Below, piece after piece: positions 52,410-64,000 of a stretch of DNA of 64,000 nucleotides. The notes under the pieces were generated by a model. That model made no database searches and was not told the DNA's origin. It saw only the letters and a program-made list of their open reading frames with translations. A program made the position numbers and the translations under genes. Origin of the DNA: Aphis gossypii. Lineage: Eukaryota > Arthropoda > Insecta > Hemiptera > Aphididae. The stretch is taken from the NCBI RefSeq assembly GCF_020184175.1, contig NC_065530.1, positions 21,181,260 through 21,245,259 of the forward strand. The letters run 5' to 3'. Numbering within the stretch: position 1 is the first letter of the stretch; every line of letters starts with the position of its first letter.

Positions 52410-52879
52410 TAATATGATTAATATGATTACCGCGTCCGTGCAGCAGGCGCGTTGAACTGAGCGTTTCGGTTTCAAGGTTAAAAATCTTTGCACTCGCACA
52501 TCGGCCAAACACAATAAAATATTACAATGCACACAACACACACACACACCACACACTATACTTAAAAACATAATAATATTACACAGCTCCCCTTCGGGAA
52601 TCGCAATAATTGGTTTTTTGCGTTTTAAATATTATAATAATTACACCGTGGCCGTACCTATATAATATTACACCGCCGACGGGCACCGAGGCACATGACG
52701 CCGCGCATTGCTTGCTAGGTATATGCAAATCGTGCGATTTGGAACGCGAGCACGAAGAAAACTACGTCGGAGGAGAAGGCAAAAAAAAAAACAACACCCC
52801 TCGACGGTCTCCTCGTATATAATGTATGTTATATACAACGGCGGCTTACGTTACAATATCACATTAACCCGTTCGCGTT

Positions 52880-53180
52880 TTATACGGTAGCAGAGAGAGA
52901 GCTGTGGTGCAGGTCGGGCGCGGGCCCCGTGAACGAGATTTCGGTCGATAACGAAACCGAAAAGCTCGGCCGGAAATCAAATTTCAGCCGTCGAACTCGC
53001 ATAGTTGCCGGGGCTGCACGCGAGACTTTCGCCTGTCCGTCAAATGATCCGCGACCGGGGGCCGATTTCAAAAGCTTTTGTTTGCGATAATGACGTGTGC
53101 GGATATGCGTTGTTTATATCGTAACAAAATACGCTCTGACCGCCCCCGCCGCCACCGCCGCCGCGACCCGCGACCTTACC
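52880..53180. promoter_or_regulatory. GC-rich regulatory patch with GAGA motif
   Basis: A 300-base patch much richer in GC and CpG than its flanks, beginning with GAGAGAGAG (about 52893-52901), the type of repeat bound by GAGA-factor-like proteins. It ends in a GCC-rich run (about 53142-53165). No long frame fits. It may be an enhancer or an additional promoter between the second and third islands. Confidence 0.3.
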
Positions 53181-56100
53181 TTAACGTTAATTATATTAAC
53201 GTTTATTTCATAATAATTATTATTGTCCGATAAAAACTCGTTTCGTAATAATTATAATATTTTAATAATAACATATTTTGCGATGCACGTGAAAGAAACC
53301 GCTTTTCGCCCTCCGACAACGGGTAATTACACCTATCCGAGCTTTTGTGTCTCGAAAACCTCTCGGCTCCGCACAAATATAATATATTATACGGTTTTTT
53401 CCTGTTTTTATTTTTTTTTTTTTTACCCTAAATCCGACCTACCCCTCCACAGGAATCGCCAGCAACTGTTTTGTTTTCTTAAGCGTCGGACTGGCGAAAT
53501 TTAATTGCGTTTCGCCACTGCACTCCGCGTGTACCTCGTTAACTACGCGGGCCCCCTGTTGTATACCATATAACAATATATCTCTAATGTTTGTTTTGCC
53601 GGACGTGTTATTTTTTTCCTCAAAGGGTCAACTTTGCCGCTCTGTGCGCAAATAATCGTGTCCGGCGAGAGATTTTTGTTCTTGGGTCGACCTCCAGGTC
53701 AGAGTTGTCCTTACCACTAATATTCTCATAATATTGTGTTATAGACTTGACCAATAATCCTGACGACCGCTATATATTATGATCGATATGAACGGTTTGT
53801 CATACGGATTTATAGCGGTAGTTTTGTCTCGCAATTATACGACATATAATTTAGTGTAGGCTATAAGCTTCTGAATATTCGTAATAGCGTTTTTGTTTTC
53901 CCACTTATACGATTTTAAATGTTTCAGTTTTCCGAGTTATTTGATTTAGTTGGATTTGTAATTTGCGCATTACTAATCCATGAAATAAATTTGACCTAAT
54001 TACAATATTGTTTGTCTTACATGTATAAAATACTCATCAACAATATTTTGTATCATATTAAAATTTAATTTTAACAAATTTAAAATCGTTATCCCGCAAA
54101 CAAAAAGTTGGTTGTTGTACAAAATATAAATACACAGAGAGTAAACGCGTGGTTGTTGAAAGTGCATAATATATACATATTTTTCAGTAAAAAATGCACT
54201 TAATATTATTATGCTGGTACATTTTCAAAAAATTATATTTAAATGAGATGGTGGTAATATCGTACTTACACCGCATCTTAATAAATTTTATAAATAAAAT
54301 ATTATATTTGTCATAGAGTAGAATGACATCAAATGACGCAACTTAAAGTTACAAAATAAAAATAAAAAATGGCGACTATTTATTCTTTCTCGTATTCGAT
54401 TTTCGTGTATAATGTTATTACTACTGTGCGAATAATTGAATTCGACGTTTTAATAAACACTTTTACACCTAAACGTGCAAAAACGATTCCATTATTTTTC
54501 ACAGGAATTAAATGTATACAAAACATGTATAGAAATATATTCAGATGAAAATTTAGTACAGTTTTTTCATTTATATTTTTACGATGAATCTAAACTAAAT
54601 ATCGTGTGCATACAAGGAAATAAATTAGTTAATTTTCGATTAAATCGATATTTTTTATGTTTTTATTTTTCTAAGCTTGCGTGACTATTTGCAACCGAAA
54701 TGTTTTATCCACGTATAAAACACCGTTAAAATATAATCTATAATCATCTGAATCTGCAATGATGTACGGTGAAATTTATGATAATGATGATGATAATATA
54801 ATAATTATAATATTACCGACGTTTTGCCAGCTCTCTAATTGTCAATTCAGCCGTGTAATTACCGTCTGAGCAATTATCGCATATTGCGTAAATTAGCGAC
54901 AACACGTCAGAATGCGTATTTGGATTTCCCGATGCTGGAGTGTACTATGTCTTGTACGTGATTTATAAGAGTAATATCCTTATTAATATACCCATATTTT
55001 TCCTCAGTGCGCGTTGTGCCGTAATAACATTGTTTAGATAGTATAAATAAATTTATAGTATCGATTGTAATAATTTTATATTATATGATATAAATAATAT
55101 GTTTGTGTGTGTTTGTGTGTACGATGCGTCCATCATTAATGTGACTTAAACACATCGTCTGCAATGAGTTAACTACGTACATTTTATGTCGTGCTGTAGG
55201 TACATATTAATAATATCGGACGACTAATATAATATGTGAAAGCACGTCGCCAATCCCCAGCTGTGGAATTTGCATTGGAAAACCGGGCGCAGTAAGGTAT
55301 ACGAGGTAATAAATACGTGGCAAACGAGTTGTGTCAAGACGGAAATTTAATCAGAGTTTTACAAATGTGCACGACTCGAAATAATAATATACGCAATTTA
55401 ATATATTCATAATATTTCATTGCTGCGTTTTCTGCTACAATTTATTTCACAGTATATGTTGAATTACCGCGAAATTTGTCACTTTATATTATACAAATTC
55501 GTAAGTTTCCGATTATTATTTGGGTTCGCTCGCTGTTTTCATAAACCAACGTCGACGAGCACAATAAACGCGAATTCTTAAGATTCGCCGACAACGGACG
55601 AAGGAGTTACGATTCTAGTGTAGACATACAATTTAAAAATCAGATTCTTAAACTCGTAGACTAAGTTAATTATCGAAGGCGTTGCATACTGTCCTCGTCG
55701 AGACAATTTTCAAGCGAACTCGGAATGGAGGTTTCTTAGTAAAATTACACGAATTTGGCTAAGTCGTGCGCGCACTGATACACACACATATTATAATAAA
55801 ATATAAATGGCGGTTACACTAGTTTTATCGGTACATATTTATGATTTTGAAAAAAAATATATATTTTATTCAAAGTTTGAAAAACTAACAGTTCGTGTAT
55901 AGTTTGTTGATTTATATCGCAACGTTAGAGAAAGTTCAGACCACGTCGAGGTGCCAAGTGAACGGCCCCGCAAACGTGCGGTGCATAGAGAATTTTTTTT
56001 TCAAAACCCATAAAAATGTATCGACAAATGAGTGTGACCAATTTAAATCGATCTGGACCAATCCGTTATTATGTGTGCAGTACGAGTCAGACTGATTGGC

Positions 56101-56239
56101 TGGGCGGTGCGAATAATAAGTACGTCGTCCAGGAATCGGATGTTACCGATTACCTATATTGTTTAACCATTAAAACCGCGACAGTATTAAGCAATAATGA
56201 CGTTTAAGATTTTTTTTTTTTTTTTCATAACGACGAGTA

Positions 56240-56539
56240 CATCTGTACTTTCGATTAGTTACACACTACATGTAGAGACCGCACCGCCGTGAACGGTTTT
56301 AAGTGCCGACCCGTCGGACGTCGACTGTACACACATAATATCATATCGGCCTTTGGGGGCATTTTCACGTCGGACCTGCAAAGTTTTTGACCAGACTGTG
56401 TGGCGTGTGTGTGTGCGTGCGTGTGGTGTGTGTGTATGTAGACAGCGCTGTACTGCACAGCGATGGCGGGCTGATGACCAATGCGCTGTAACGGATTCGG
56501 CGGAAGGAGCTGGCCATCGTCTGGCGGCGGTCCGCGCTG
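56240..56539 (+). promoter_or_regulatory. Leader and probable promoter region of exon C
   Basis: Composition changes abruptly from AT-rich (T-run at about 56212-56225) to CpG-rich. TG-rich repeats lie at 56404-56440. An in-frame TAA at 56489-56491 closes the frame 48 bases before the exon C ATG, so the start is well delimited if no intron intervenes. No clear TATA box was found in the expected interval; a CpG-type or initiator-driven promoter is inferred. Confidence 0.35.
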
Positions 56540-56948
56540 ATGTCCGGCCGCAGATGGGATGGAGGCGGCGGCTGCGGGATAGAGTCCGAGGAGGAGGAGG
56601 CCGGTGTCGGCCTCATGTCCGGCGTGCACGTGGCCGTCCGTCACCGGCGGGACGTCGTCGTCGAGGAGGAGGAGGAGGAATCGTCGTTCGGCGGCCGGCC
56701 GGCGTCCGTCAAATACGCCGGCGGCAGCTGTTCAGGTGGCTGCGGCCGCGGTGGAAGTGGCGCCAGCGGCAGCGGCGGCTGTGCCGGCGGGTGTCCCGGA
56801 CCGTCGTCGGCGTCGTCGTCGCCCGCGTGCTGTCCCAACAACCGGACTTCCGGTGCCAAGCATATGCTGGTCTGGAGTCAGCCGGAACTGGACGATTTGA
56901 CGGCCGCGGACCACAACGGGTACAGCCACCGGCCCGTGCCGGCTAAAG
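56540..56948 (+). CDS. Coding first exon C of the same large gene (partial)
   Basis: An ATG at 56540, with an in-frame stop 48 bases upstream, opens 136 codons plus one base to a donor (AAAG|GTATAT at 56948/56949). Beyond it the frame turns AT-rich. Visible parts are R-R-W at residues 4-6, an acidic E-rich start (15-20), a run of six Glu (42-47), a Gly/Ser/Cys-rich low-complexity segment (61-87) and a more complex tail (106-136) with L-V-W-S-Q-P-E-L-D-D-L. The exit phase and trailing G are the same as exon A, so both can splice to one shared exon beyond the window. R-R-W close to the start is a hallmark of the insect EcR-B1 N terminus, but the usual E-V-T-S-S motif is absent, so EcR is only a hypothesis. 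Other frames across the island are Arg-rich shadows. The gene could be another developmental regulator. Confidence 0.6.
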
Positions 56949-59900
56949 GTATATTAATATCTACGCACGTCTTTCGTAGTATTGTTATTAATGTATTATA
57001 TGATTGCGCTGCGTTCGAGTTGAGTTCCTCCCGTTTCACTCTAGTCGATCGGTATTTTAATATTACATATTATAATATGTTTATCGACTGCAAATTTTGC
57101 AGATTTGAAACCGTTTAGTAGGACGTTTCAGCGATGACATTTTTTAGTATTAATTATTCTCAAGAAGAATAATGCTATTGATTAAAAAAAAGGGTATAGA
57201 TGTTATGTGATTATACACAAAAGTGAGATAACTAAATAGTATTGCAAATGTAATGATTTGATTACGTATACGATAATTATATTATTGAACTTTATATTAT
57301 GTAGCTTAGTCGACTTTTTTATTTTAAACTAATCAAACAATTATCGCTTGCTGATGGGAAGGACGAGAACAAGTGTTTCTGATTTTATCTTAAAAAAGTA
57401 GAAAGAGATAAAAATATGTTACTATGAATATTTCTTATTTATACCTTTTATAGGTAAGATCCGATTTAAGCTTTTATTTATAGACACGCCCAACTTATTT
57501 AATGAAAGAACAGCTGGTATAGAAATCAAATTAAGTGTAAAATTAAATAATATGGTAAATCTATCGTAAGACAAAACATGATTGTTTAATTAATGTGGTC
57601 TATGATGATGGACCAGCGTGCAATTAATTATTCGTTACTATCTGTATATATTATATCTTCTCACTGAATTGATTCAGCATTGGACAACATTCGTTTCCGA
57701 TAAATTTGAAATCTTGTGCTGAATATTTAACAGTAGTTGAGTACTCGCCTTAACGTTTACTTCATTAATGTATTTAATATTAAATAATATAATTTTCCAA
57801 CGCTCGACGAGGTTTCGGAAAATGCATCGAAACAATTTTAAGTTATATCAAATTAAATCTTTTTATGAATATATATTAAATAACTTTACTAGTACACCGT
57901 GTACACCTCTTATTCCTATATAGACGCCTTGTCAAAAATGTGTTACACCACCAACTAGACAAATATTATTGTTGAACTCAGGTGAAATATTATATAATTA
58001 TAATGATTCTTTGAAATTAATTCAACACTCAACATTGATTGTTCTATAATAAATATTATATAATAGAGTGCCTATAGATATTATACGTATTATTTATACA
58101 AAGCTGAAATGTTCTGGAGCTTCGAAATTCGTATAATAAATTTTATTATTAAGTTGAGGTAATATAATAAAATTGAATCCTATTTCACGCAAAGTGCCAG
58201 AGTATTTCAGTTTTGGTTAAAATTGTCTATAGTTATGTTATTATATTTAAACTAGAGCAGACATTAAATATGCACACCCTGCATTGTTATAGAAAAATCG
58301 AAAATCTTTTATTTTCCTCTGATGCTTATTTAAAAAATCACATACTGAAACAACATACATCCGTAAATCCGTTGTCTTGGAGTCACCAATGCCACAGTTT
58401 TAAGCTCGGTCGATGAAAACTATATTATAAGTTAGTAGAACACGGCGAAAGATACCAGTCATATGTGTACTCTGTACGTCTGTATTGTCTTTTGCCATTA
58501 TTTATTTTGATTTTGACGTATATTCTGATATTCATCACATTATGGCGTAATAGTATGAATATTAATTATTATAAAGCGCGCGATAAGTAAGTTTATTTCG
58601 GTACGAGAGACTTATGCCCGCCGGACGAAGCGAAGCGATGATCGGTCATGTGCAAACGACCTCGAAACAGTTTCACGTTGTGCCAAATTTTTTTTTTTTT
58701 TTTGAAAAAAATCACTGTCAATGTTGACTTGGCCAATAACTACTCGATCATCTAAAGTGTGTACGCATCCTGATGATTTTATTTCGACATTTTCCTAACA
58801 ATGGTGTTTATTATAAATCCCATTTTTCCTTTCTCATTATCTACAACATTACTCTAGCCTATCGCTATTATCCAATTACATTTGGCACTCGGATAAAATT
58901 GGATTTGTGAGGAAACAATAATCCCAGAATGCTGCAGTTCAATTAAAACGTATTTCCACTTTCGCCGTCGTCGTGTTGCCAATTTGTGTAGACCAATATA
59001 AATCTCAATTCTCCATTCAGTTCATCAGCTTAAATTACTTGAACAGTATTTTGATTTGAAGTTATTTAGTCTAGTTATTACTTATTTTCAAAAGAAATGA
59101 GTATGGTTTCAAGTTTACATTTTTTTAACGTTGGATTTAAAGAAAATACAATTCAACATAATACAATACAACAAATAAACATTTAGTAAAAATAACAAAA
59201 AACATTTTATTATGTATCATATCAATGCTAATTTAGTGAAAAAATATTAAATTTAACTATATCATAATAGGTATTAGGTGTATGTATATTATATACATAT
59301 TATATATATTTATATAATTTATCTAACTTTATTAATTCAACGTTTAAATATAATAATTGAAACCGTTATTTGTTAGTATATAAGTGAAAATAGAGGATGA
59401 CTATAAAACTATAATCACAATAATAATTATATTGTGTAATATTATAATAATACAACTATAGATATGAACATATAATATTATAGTCATAGTATCAATGTTA
59501 ATAAATAATAAACAATCATATCAGTATCCATACACTCAAATTATTCTTAGCTTCTCAAGTGGACAATGTTTGTATTTTCACTTTATTTTATTATTGAAAA
59601 AATATATTATCATAAACTAAAAAAAAATACTAACATTTAATAATAAATGCCTGCGTTTTATCGTTGAGATCAACGGAGATATTTTCGTTATTATCCAATC
59701 ATTATTATTTCTTTCTTATTTCTTATCTAGATTATTTTCGAACCATTTGTCAAACGACTGAAATTTTATCCTAATGTGTATTCCATTAACATTTATATAT
59801 ATATTAGTATATAAGTATATAACCGATCAAACTCAAACTTTAATAGCAGAATCTGCCGCTTCCAACTTAAACATTTTTTTTTTTTTTATAATTCTACTAT

Positions 59901-62900
59901 ATAACTCCGTAAAATTATTCATTTTATTATTCATAAAATAATAAATTACTTTATCGTTAACTTAACCCTAGTTATATATATATATATATATACATATTGA
60001 ATTGAGTTACAACTTAAATGAGTTTAATATACATGTTTAATAGCTTATAGTTCTATAGTTATATTAAATTAAAAGTTATAATCCTTGACGTACTATATTG
60101 TCATATTAATTATATGATAGAGTATATAGGTTATCAAAATTATTTCTGTAACTACTTGTGACGTATTTCATATAAGTAAACAATAATTGTTCATATTTAG
60201 ACGTTCAACCGAGTATAATTCAATATATTATTATATATTGATACTGATTTTATACGTGTATAATGTGTTTAACGTATATAGGTATGCGTTCGGATAAAAT
60301 ATAAACCTATTTTGAACTTAAAGTTGAACGCAGCTACGTTTTAATCAGTTTAAAAAAAATTGTTTTTGCTAAGTCTGGTCTAAATTAAACAATTGGACGT
60401 TCAAAGCTACAGAAAAGTAGTTATACTGCAGAATTGATAGTTTCATTGTCGCTTTTGGTATGATCTAATAGATTAAATTGATAGATACATTTGTGTATAA
60501 TATGGATATAGATCACCGTTTTGCGACTTTTAGACGAGGATGAAGCGGATACAATTATAACGTTCAAGACTTCCGACAAACTTAACTTGTTAAAAGTTTC
60601 CAGTAAATTCAGAGAAGTAAACTTCAAGGACTGACAACTATATTACTGTATACAAAATTAAATAGAATTTTACACTTTGATTTGGTATTTGAAAAATATA
60701 TCACTAAACGAATCAAAGTGATATATTTTTCTTAAACATTTTTTTCTCGTATTTTCGCAAATTGAATATTTTATGCCACACACTACACTTATAAAATTAG
60801 TTGAATACTAGACATTGTTATTTTTAAAATCTTCATTTTCCTGGACGATATAATAAAAAAAAATATATTTATATATTATCATTTTTCCATTAGGTACTTA
60901 AAACTATATTTTTGATTGTTATTATTATTGGTAAATTTAAAATAACAAATTCAAATATATTAATATTATTTTATAAATTTGTTATCGACACAAATTTATA
61001 GTAACTATATTATTAGGAAGGCCAATAACCTTAATGCAGTACTCAGAAGTCAGAATACTGGATTGTACGAGTAGTAACTTGATTTTTGATTGGTTATAAG
61101 AAGAGATTCAATAACTATAATCATCAATAATTATTAATAACCAAATTTAATATTTTCAATTTTAAATACAACATGTAAAATACATAATTTGGCTGTTCAT
61201 GTCTGGCGTTCTAGTAAATAGTGTAAATCCGTTTCATCAATTTGCATAATAATAATAATAGAATATGCTACCAGTTTTAGGTGCTGCATAAGGTCTAAAG
61301 TTTTCTCAGTGCTATTAATAACTTGAAACAAACTAATTTTGTAAAGCATAAAGCATAAAACATAAACAATATTAATATATTATATATATTATACATTATG
61401 TAACCCTTTAAAACTTACCACTCCTGATATACTTATTATATATTAATGAAATAAAAATATTTTTTTGTAACTCATTCACATGACATCATAATTTTCATAA
61501 TTAAGGCCATAAAAACACTTTATTATTATTCAACCTCTAATTACTTTATTTAATTACTATGCACGGTTTTTGTGTTTTAAACTGATCTTTTTTAAAATGA
61601 TCGTCATTAAAGTTTGAAGGACATAATAGACGCTTTCGACCTTCCATAAAATAAAAAAGAATTAAAACTGCAAGTACCGCAAGTATAATATAGCTGTGGT
61701 ATGAACAAACATTTTAATCATTAAATAATTAGATTAAACATTTGTAGAAAATTAGGTAATTATCTTTAATAAATAAATACGTTACACCAATCATATACGA
61801 AATATCTATCATGTAGGTACATATTATATTATTTAGAAGTATATTCAGTCATTCAGTAGTAATTTGTTATGAATTGATGTATGCCATCAAAATATATATT
61901 AGTTCTATTAAGATTATGGTAAATTTGTATAGTAAATATAATGTATACTGTAACCAATTATTATTCGTATTATTTAATATGCAATTTTATTATTTTAACA
62001 ACAAATTAAGAAACATTTGAATTATTGATACAGTGAACAGATTTGAACTATAAATCATATTAAAAAAACTTATTTTATCCAAATAATAATTGATAGCCTT
62101 TATATAAGTTTTACTTGCCAAGCAAGAGAGCGTGTATCTATCCTAAAATATTAGTTTTTAATTAATTGATTAAAATTATTATGAAACGTAACCTTGTAAA
62201 CTGTTACCATAATAATTGATGATAAACGATGCTATTACATAAAATAATACCTATTATATGTGGAACGAATAATTATTATGAAATGTCATGTCCGAGAATT
62301 TAAAGGTGCACATAAACAGATTTTAATGAAGTAAATTTTGTTTTAATTATTTAATATTAATTGCTGCTACTGTCCTTAAACTATTTGTTTACAACATTTT
62401 ATGTATATGTTATGAACTTTATGTGATTTGCTATACTGCAGATTTTTAAATTTATAAATTGTTACAAATTATACTAGCATATTTTATAAAATAAAATATA
62501 TGGGGAAAAAAATAAATAGGAAATAACATCTATTTTTTTATTTGAAAAAAATTGTTAGTTGTTTTTAAATTATTAACAATATGATTCAACGAACTATATA
62601 CAGTTTCATCAAATGATGATTATTTAAATTCGTGAACACTTAAAACGAAGGTATAGACATGAAAATATGATTAAAATAAATATTTAATGTAGGCATTATC
62701 ATTGTATACTTTTATTTTATGTTTAGCCTATGTAATGGAAGTTCAGTACCTTTATTACATATTTTAAACTATGTATAAAAGTTTTCAATTGATTTAAATT
62801 TTTTAGTTGAAATTTTTTGTGTTATTGCCAATTTTAAAATAGATAGTTTTTATGCTGCAACTTTGATGGCATAGTTTTTTGCTTACAACGACAATGTACG

Positions 62901-64000
62901 CTTTATTGAAATTGATTTTGTTAGTATATGCTCTACGTGTTTATCCGCATGAATCTATATAAACGTATTTGTATATGTATTATGCACAGATACATTATTT
63001 ATATAAATAACAAACACGGTGCTAAGTTTTATCATTTTCATAAAAAAGCAACAGTTTTTGTTTCATTCTCTAATCTTTAATATATATGTGTAGTTTGTAC
63101 CTTTATTTTGTTTTACTGTTTGTCAGTAAATTAAATACCGATATGAAATATGTTAAACAAACAGATTGCATGCGCTCAATATAAATCTTTGAAATAAATT
63201 ACAATTATTATAGATTTGGTGAAAAAGAAAAAGTTTCCCTTTTCTACCAAAAAAATATCGATCATTCTCACTTAAAAGGAAAAAGGCACAATTTTCGTTT
63301 ACGTAAAAATAAAATTTTAAAAACATGATACATGGTGGTGTTTGTTATTGATTATAATTTTTAATTGGTTGATTATTTTTAAATTATATACTTTCTTAGG
63401 CGTTTAGAAATGATAAGAACGTAATCCATAATGTCATCACTGATGACTTATCGGGTTTGTGGTGATTTTTAATTTAATAAATTGTTAACTCACTATTAAT
63501 TCGCATAGGTAATATAAATGATACTTTGATTTGAATAAAAATACATACTGGTGGTATAGGTGTACAATATAATTGAATCCTAAAAACATGATTATTGGTC
63601 GGTTAGAATAAAAAATATATCGTTAAAAAAATAATCAGCGTTTTTGAATTAAAAAAAATCACATTATTTCCTCAAAGTAGATAATTTAGTATATAGTTAA
63701 ATTTTCAGGAGTGTCATTTCGATTATTATTTTTATAACTATTTCTGTACGATCATTATCATTTCAAATCATATTTAAGTGTTATAAAAATTATTCCAAAT
63801 ACTTTCTCAATGTCATTCATGTTATTTGAATCTGTTTTAAAATTATAAATTATTATCAATGTAATTAGTACTACACTATTCTAATATAATTTATAAATGC
63901 ACTTCAACTAACTCATCATGCAATTTGAGTAATGCTCATAACTGTTATAAGATCAAAAAAAAAAACTACCAAATAAGAAATCTTTATTGACATGTGTAAA
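56949..64000. other. AT-rich presumed intron downstream of exon C
   Basis: No exon is recognisable up to the window end. A CpG-richer pocket lies at about 58600-58680, T-runs at 58687-58702 and TA repeats at about 59975-59992. A 15-base perfect inverted repeat with an 11-base loop lies at 60691-60731. The frame at 58213-58416 (plus) includes a C-terminal H-x-x-x-H-like pattern without paired cysteines, so it is not a zinc finger. Shared exons of the gene are expected further downstream. Confidence 0.55.
60691..60731. repeat. Perfect 15-bp inverted repeat (hairpin)
   Basis: GAAAAATATATCACT (60691-60705) and its exact reverse complement AGTGATATATTTTTC (60717-60731) flank an 11-base loop. The arms do not extend further. 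The stem is too short and too AT-rich for a typical insect pre-miRNA. It might be a small MITE relic or a structured RNA element. Confidence 0.8.

Larger units (their letters stand above)
52023..56239. other. Noncoding stretch with GC patches
   Basis: No supported exon. (AAT)9 lies at 52381-52407. A GC- and CpG-rich patch lies at 52.88-53.18 kb and is listed separately. From 53.7 kb on, the sequence is AT-rich with scattered CpG. A 63-codon frame starting at ATG 56016 just upstream of exon C has mixed composition and a GTACGT donor-like site at 56120 in phase 2. It is as likely to be an upstream ORF in the exon C leader as a coding exon. Confidence 0.5.

Noticed and set aside
56353..56946. 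197-codon plus-strand frame overlapping exon C
   Set aside because: It is Arg-rich and lacks an ATG start. The 56540 frame has an ATG, an in-frame upstream stop and a meaningful tail up to the donor.
1..64000. tRNA, rRNA, known conserved miRNA seeds, CRISPR arrays, viral integrations
   Set aside because: Looked for by eye. No TTCGA-type tRNA arm in context, no familiar miRNA sequence, no spaced repeat array and no recognisable viral protein were seen.

Overview
The window looks like nuclear DNA of an insect, most probably an aphid. It is very A+T-rich. It carries no bacterial-type gene packing, tRNA or rRNA. It is full of ATT/AAT and TA microsatellites and is dotted with the TAGGTACCTA-type words common in aphid genomes (for example near 6283 and 48191). 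Most of the 64 kb reads as intron or intergenic sequence. Gene assignments here are therefore exon-level and tentative.

Layout. Positions 1-22.5 kb are almost entirely noncoding, with one possible small exon (5336-5596) and a decayed LINE gag fragment on the minus strand (13.1-13.6 kb). A first GC- and CpG-rich island (about 22.56-23.93 kb) holds a plus-strand coding first exon, here called A, with a good splice donor. From 23.9 to 44 kb there is AT-rich DNA with weak promoter-like islands, a hAT-like fragment near 26.2 kb and a 20-bp-period array of CACGTG E-boxes at 42.4 kb. Several open frames cluster at 44.3-45.8 kb, including a candidate 213-base exon with convincing splice sites (45423-45635). 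A second, larger CpG island (about 46.34-47.96 kb) looks like a promoter with a long 5' leader. More open frames and GC patches lie at 50.7-53.2 kb. A third island (about 56.4-56.95 kb) holds another plus-strand coding first exon, C. The rest is noncoding.

Reading of the locus. Exons A and C both start with a clear ATG, both encode low-complexity, regulator-like N termini, and both leave the reading frame in phase 1 with a trailing G. The middle 213-base exon enters and leaves in phase 1. The simplest model is one large plus-strand gene with alternative promoters 33 kb apart, whose shared exons lie beyond position 64000. That architecture is typical of insect hormone-response transcription factors (EcR, E75, ftz-f1). 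The R-R-W near the start of exon C recalls the EcR-B1 N terminus, but the DNA-binding domain is not in the window, so the gene cannot be named with confidence.
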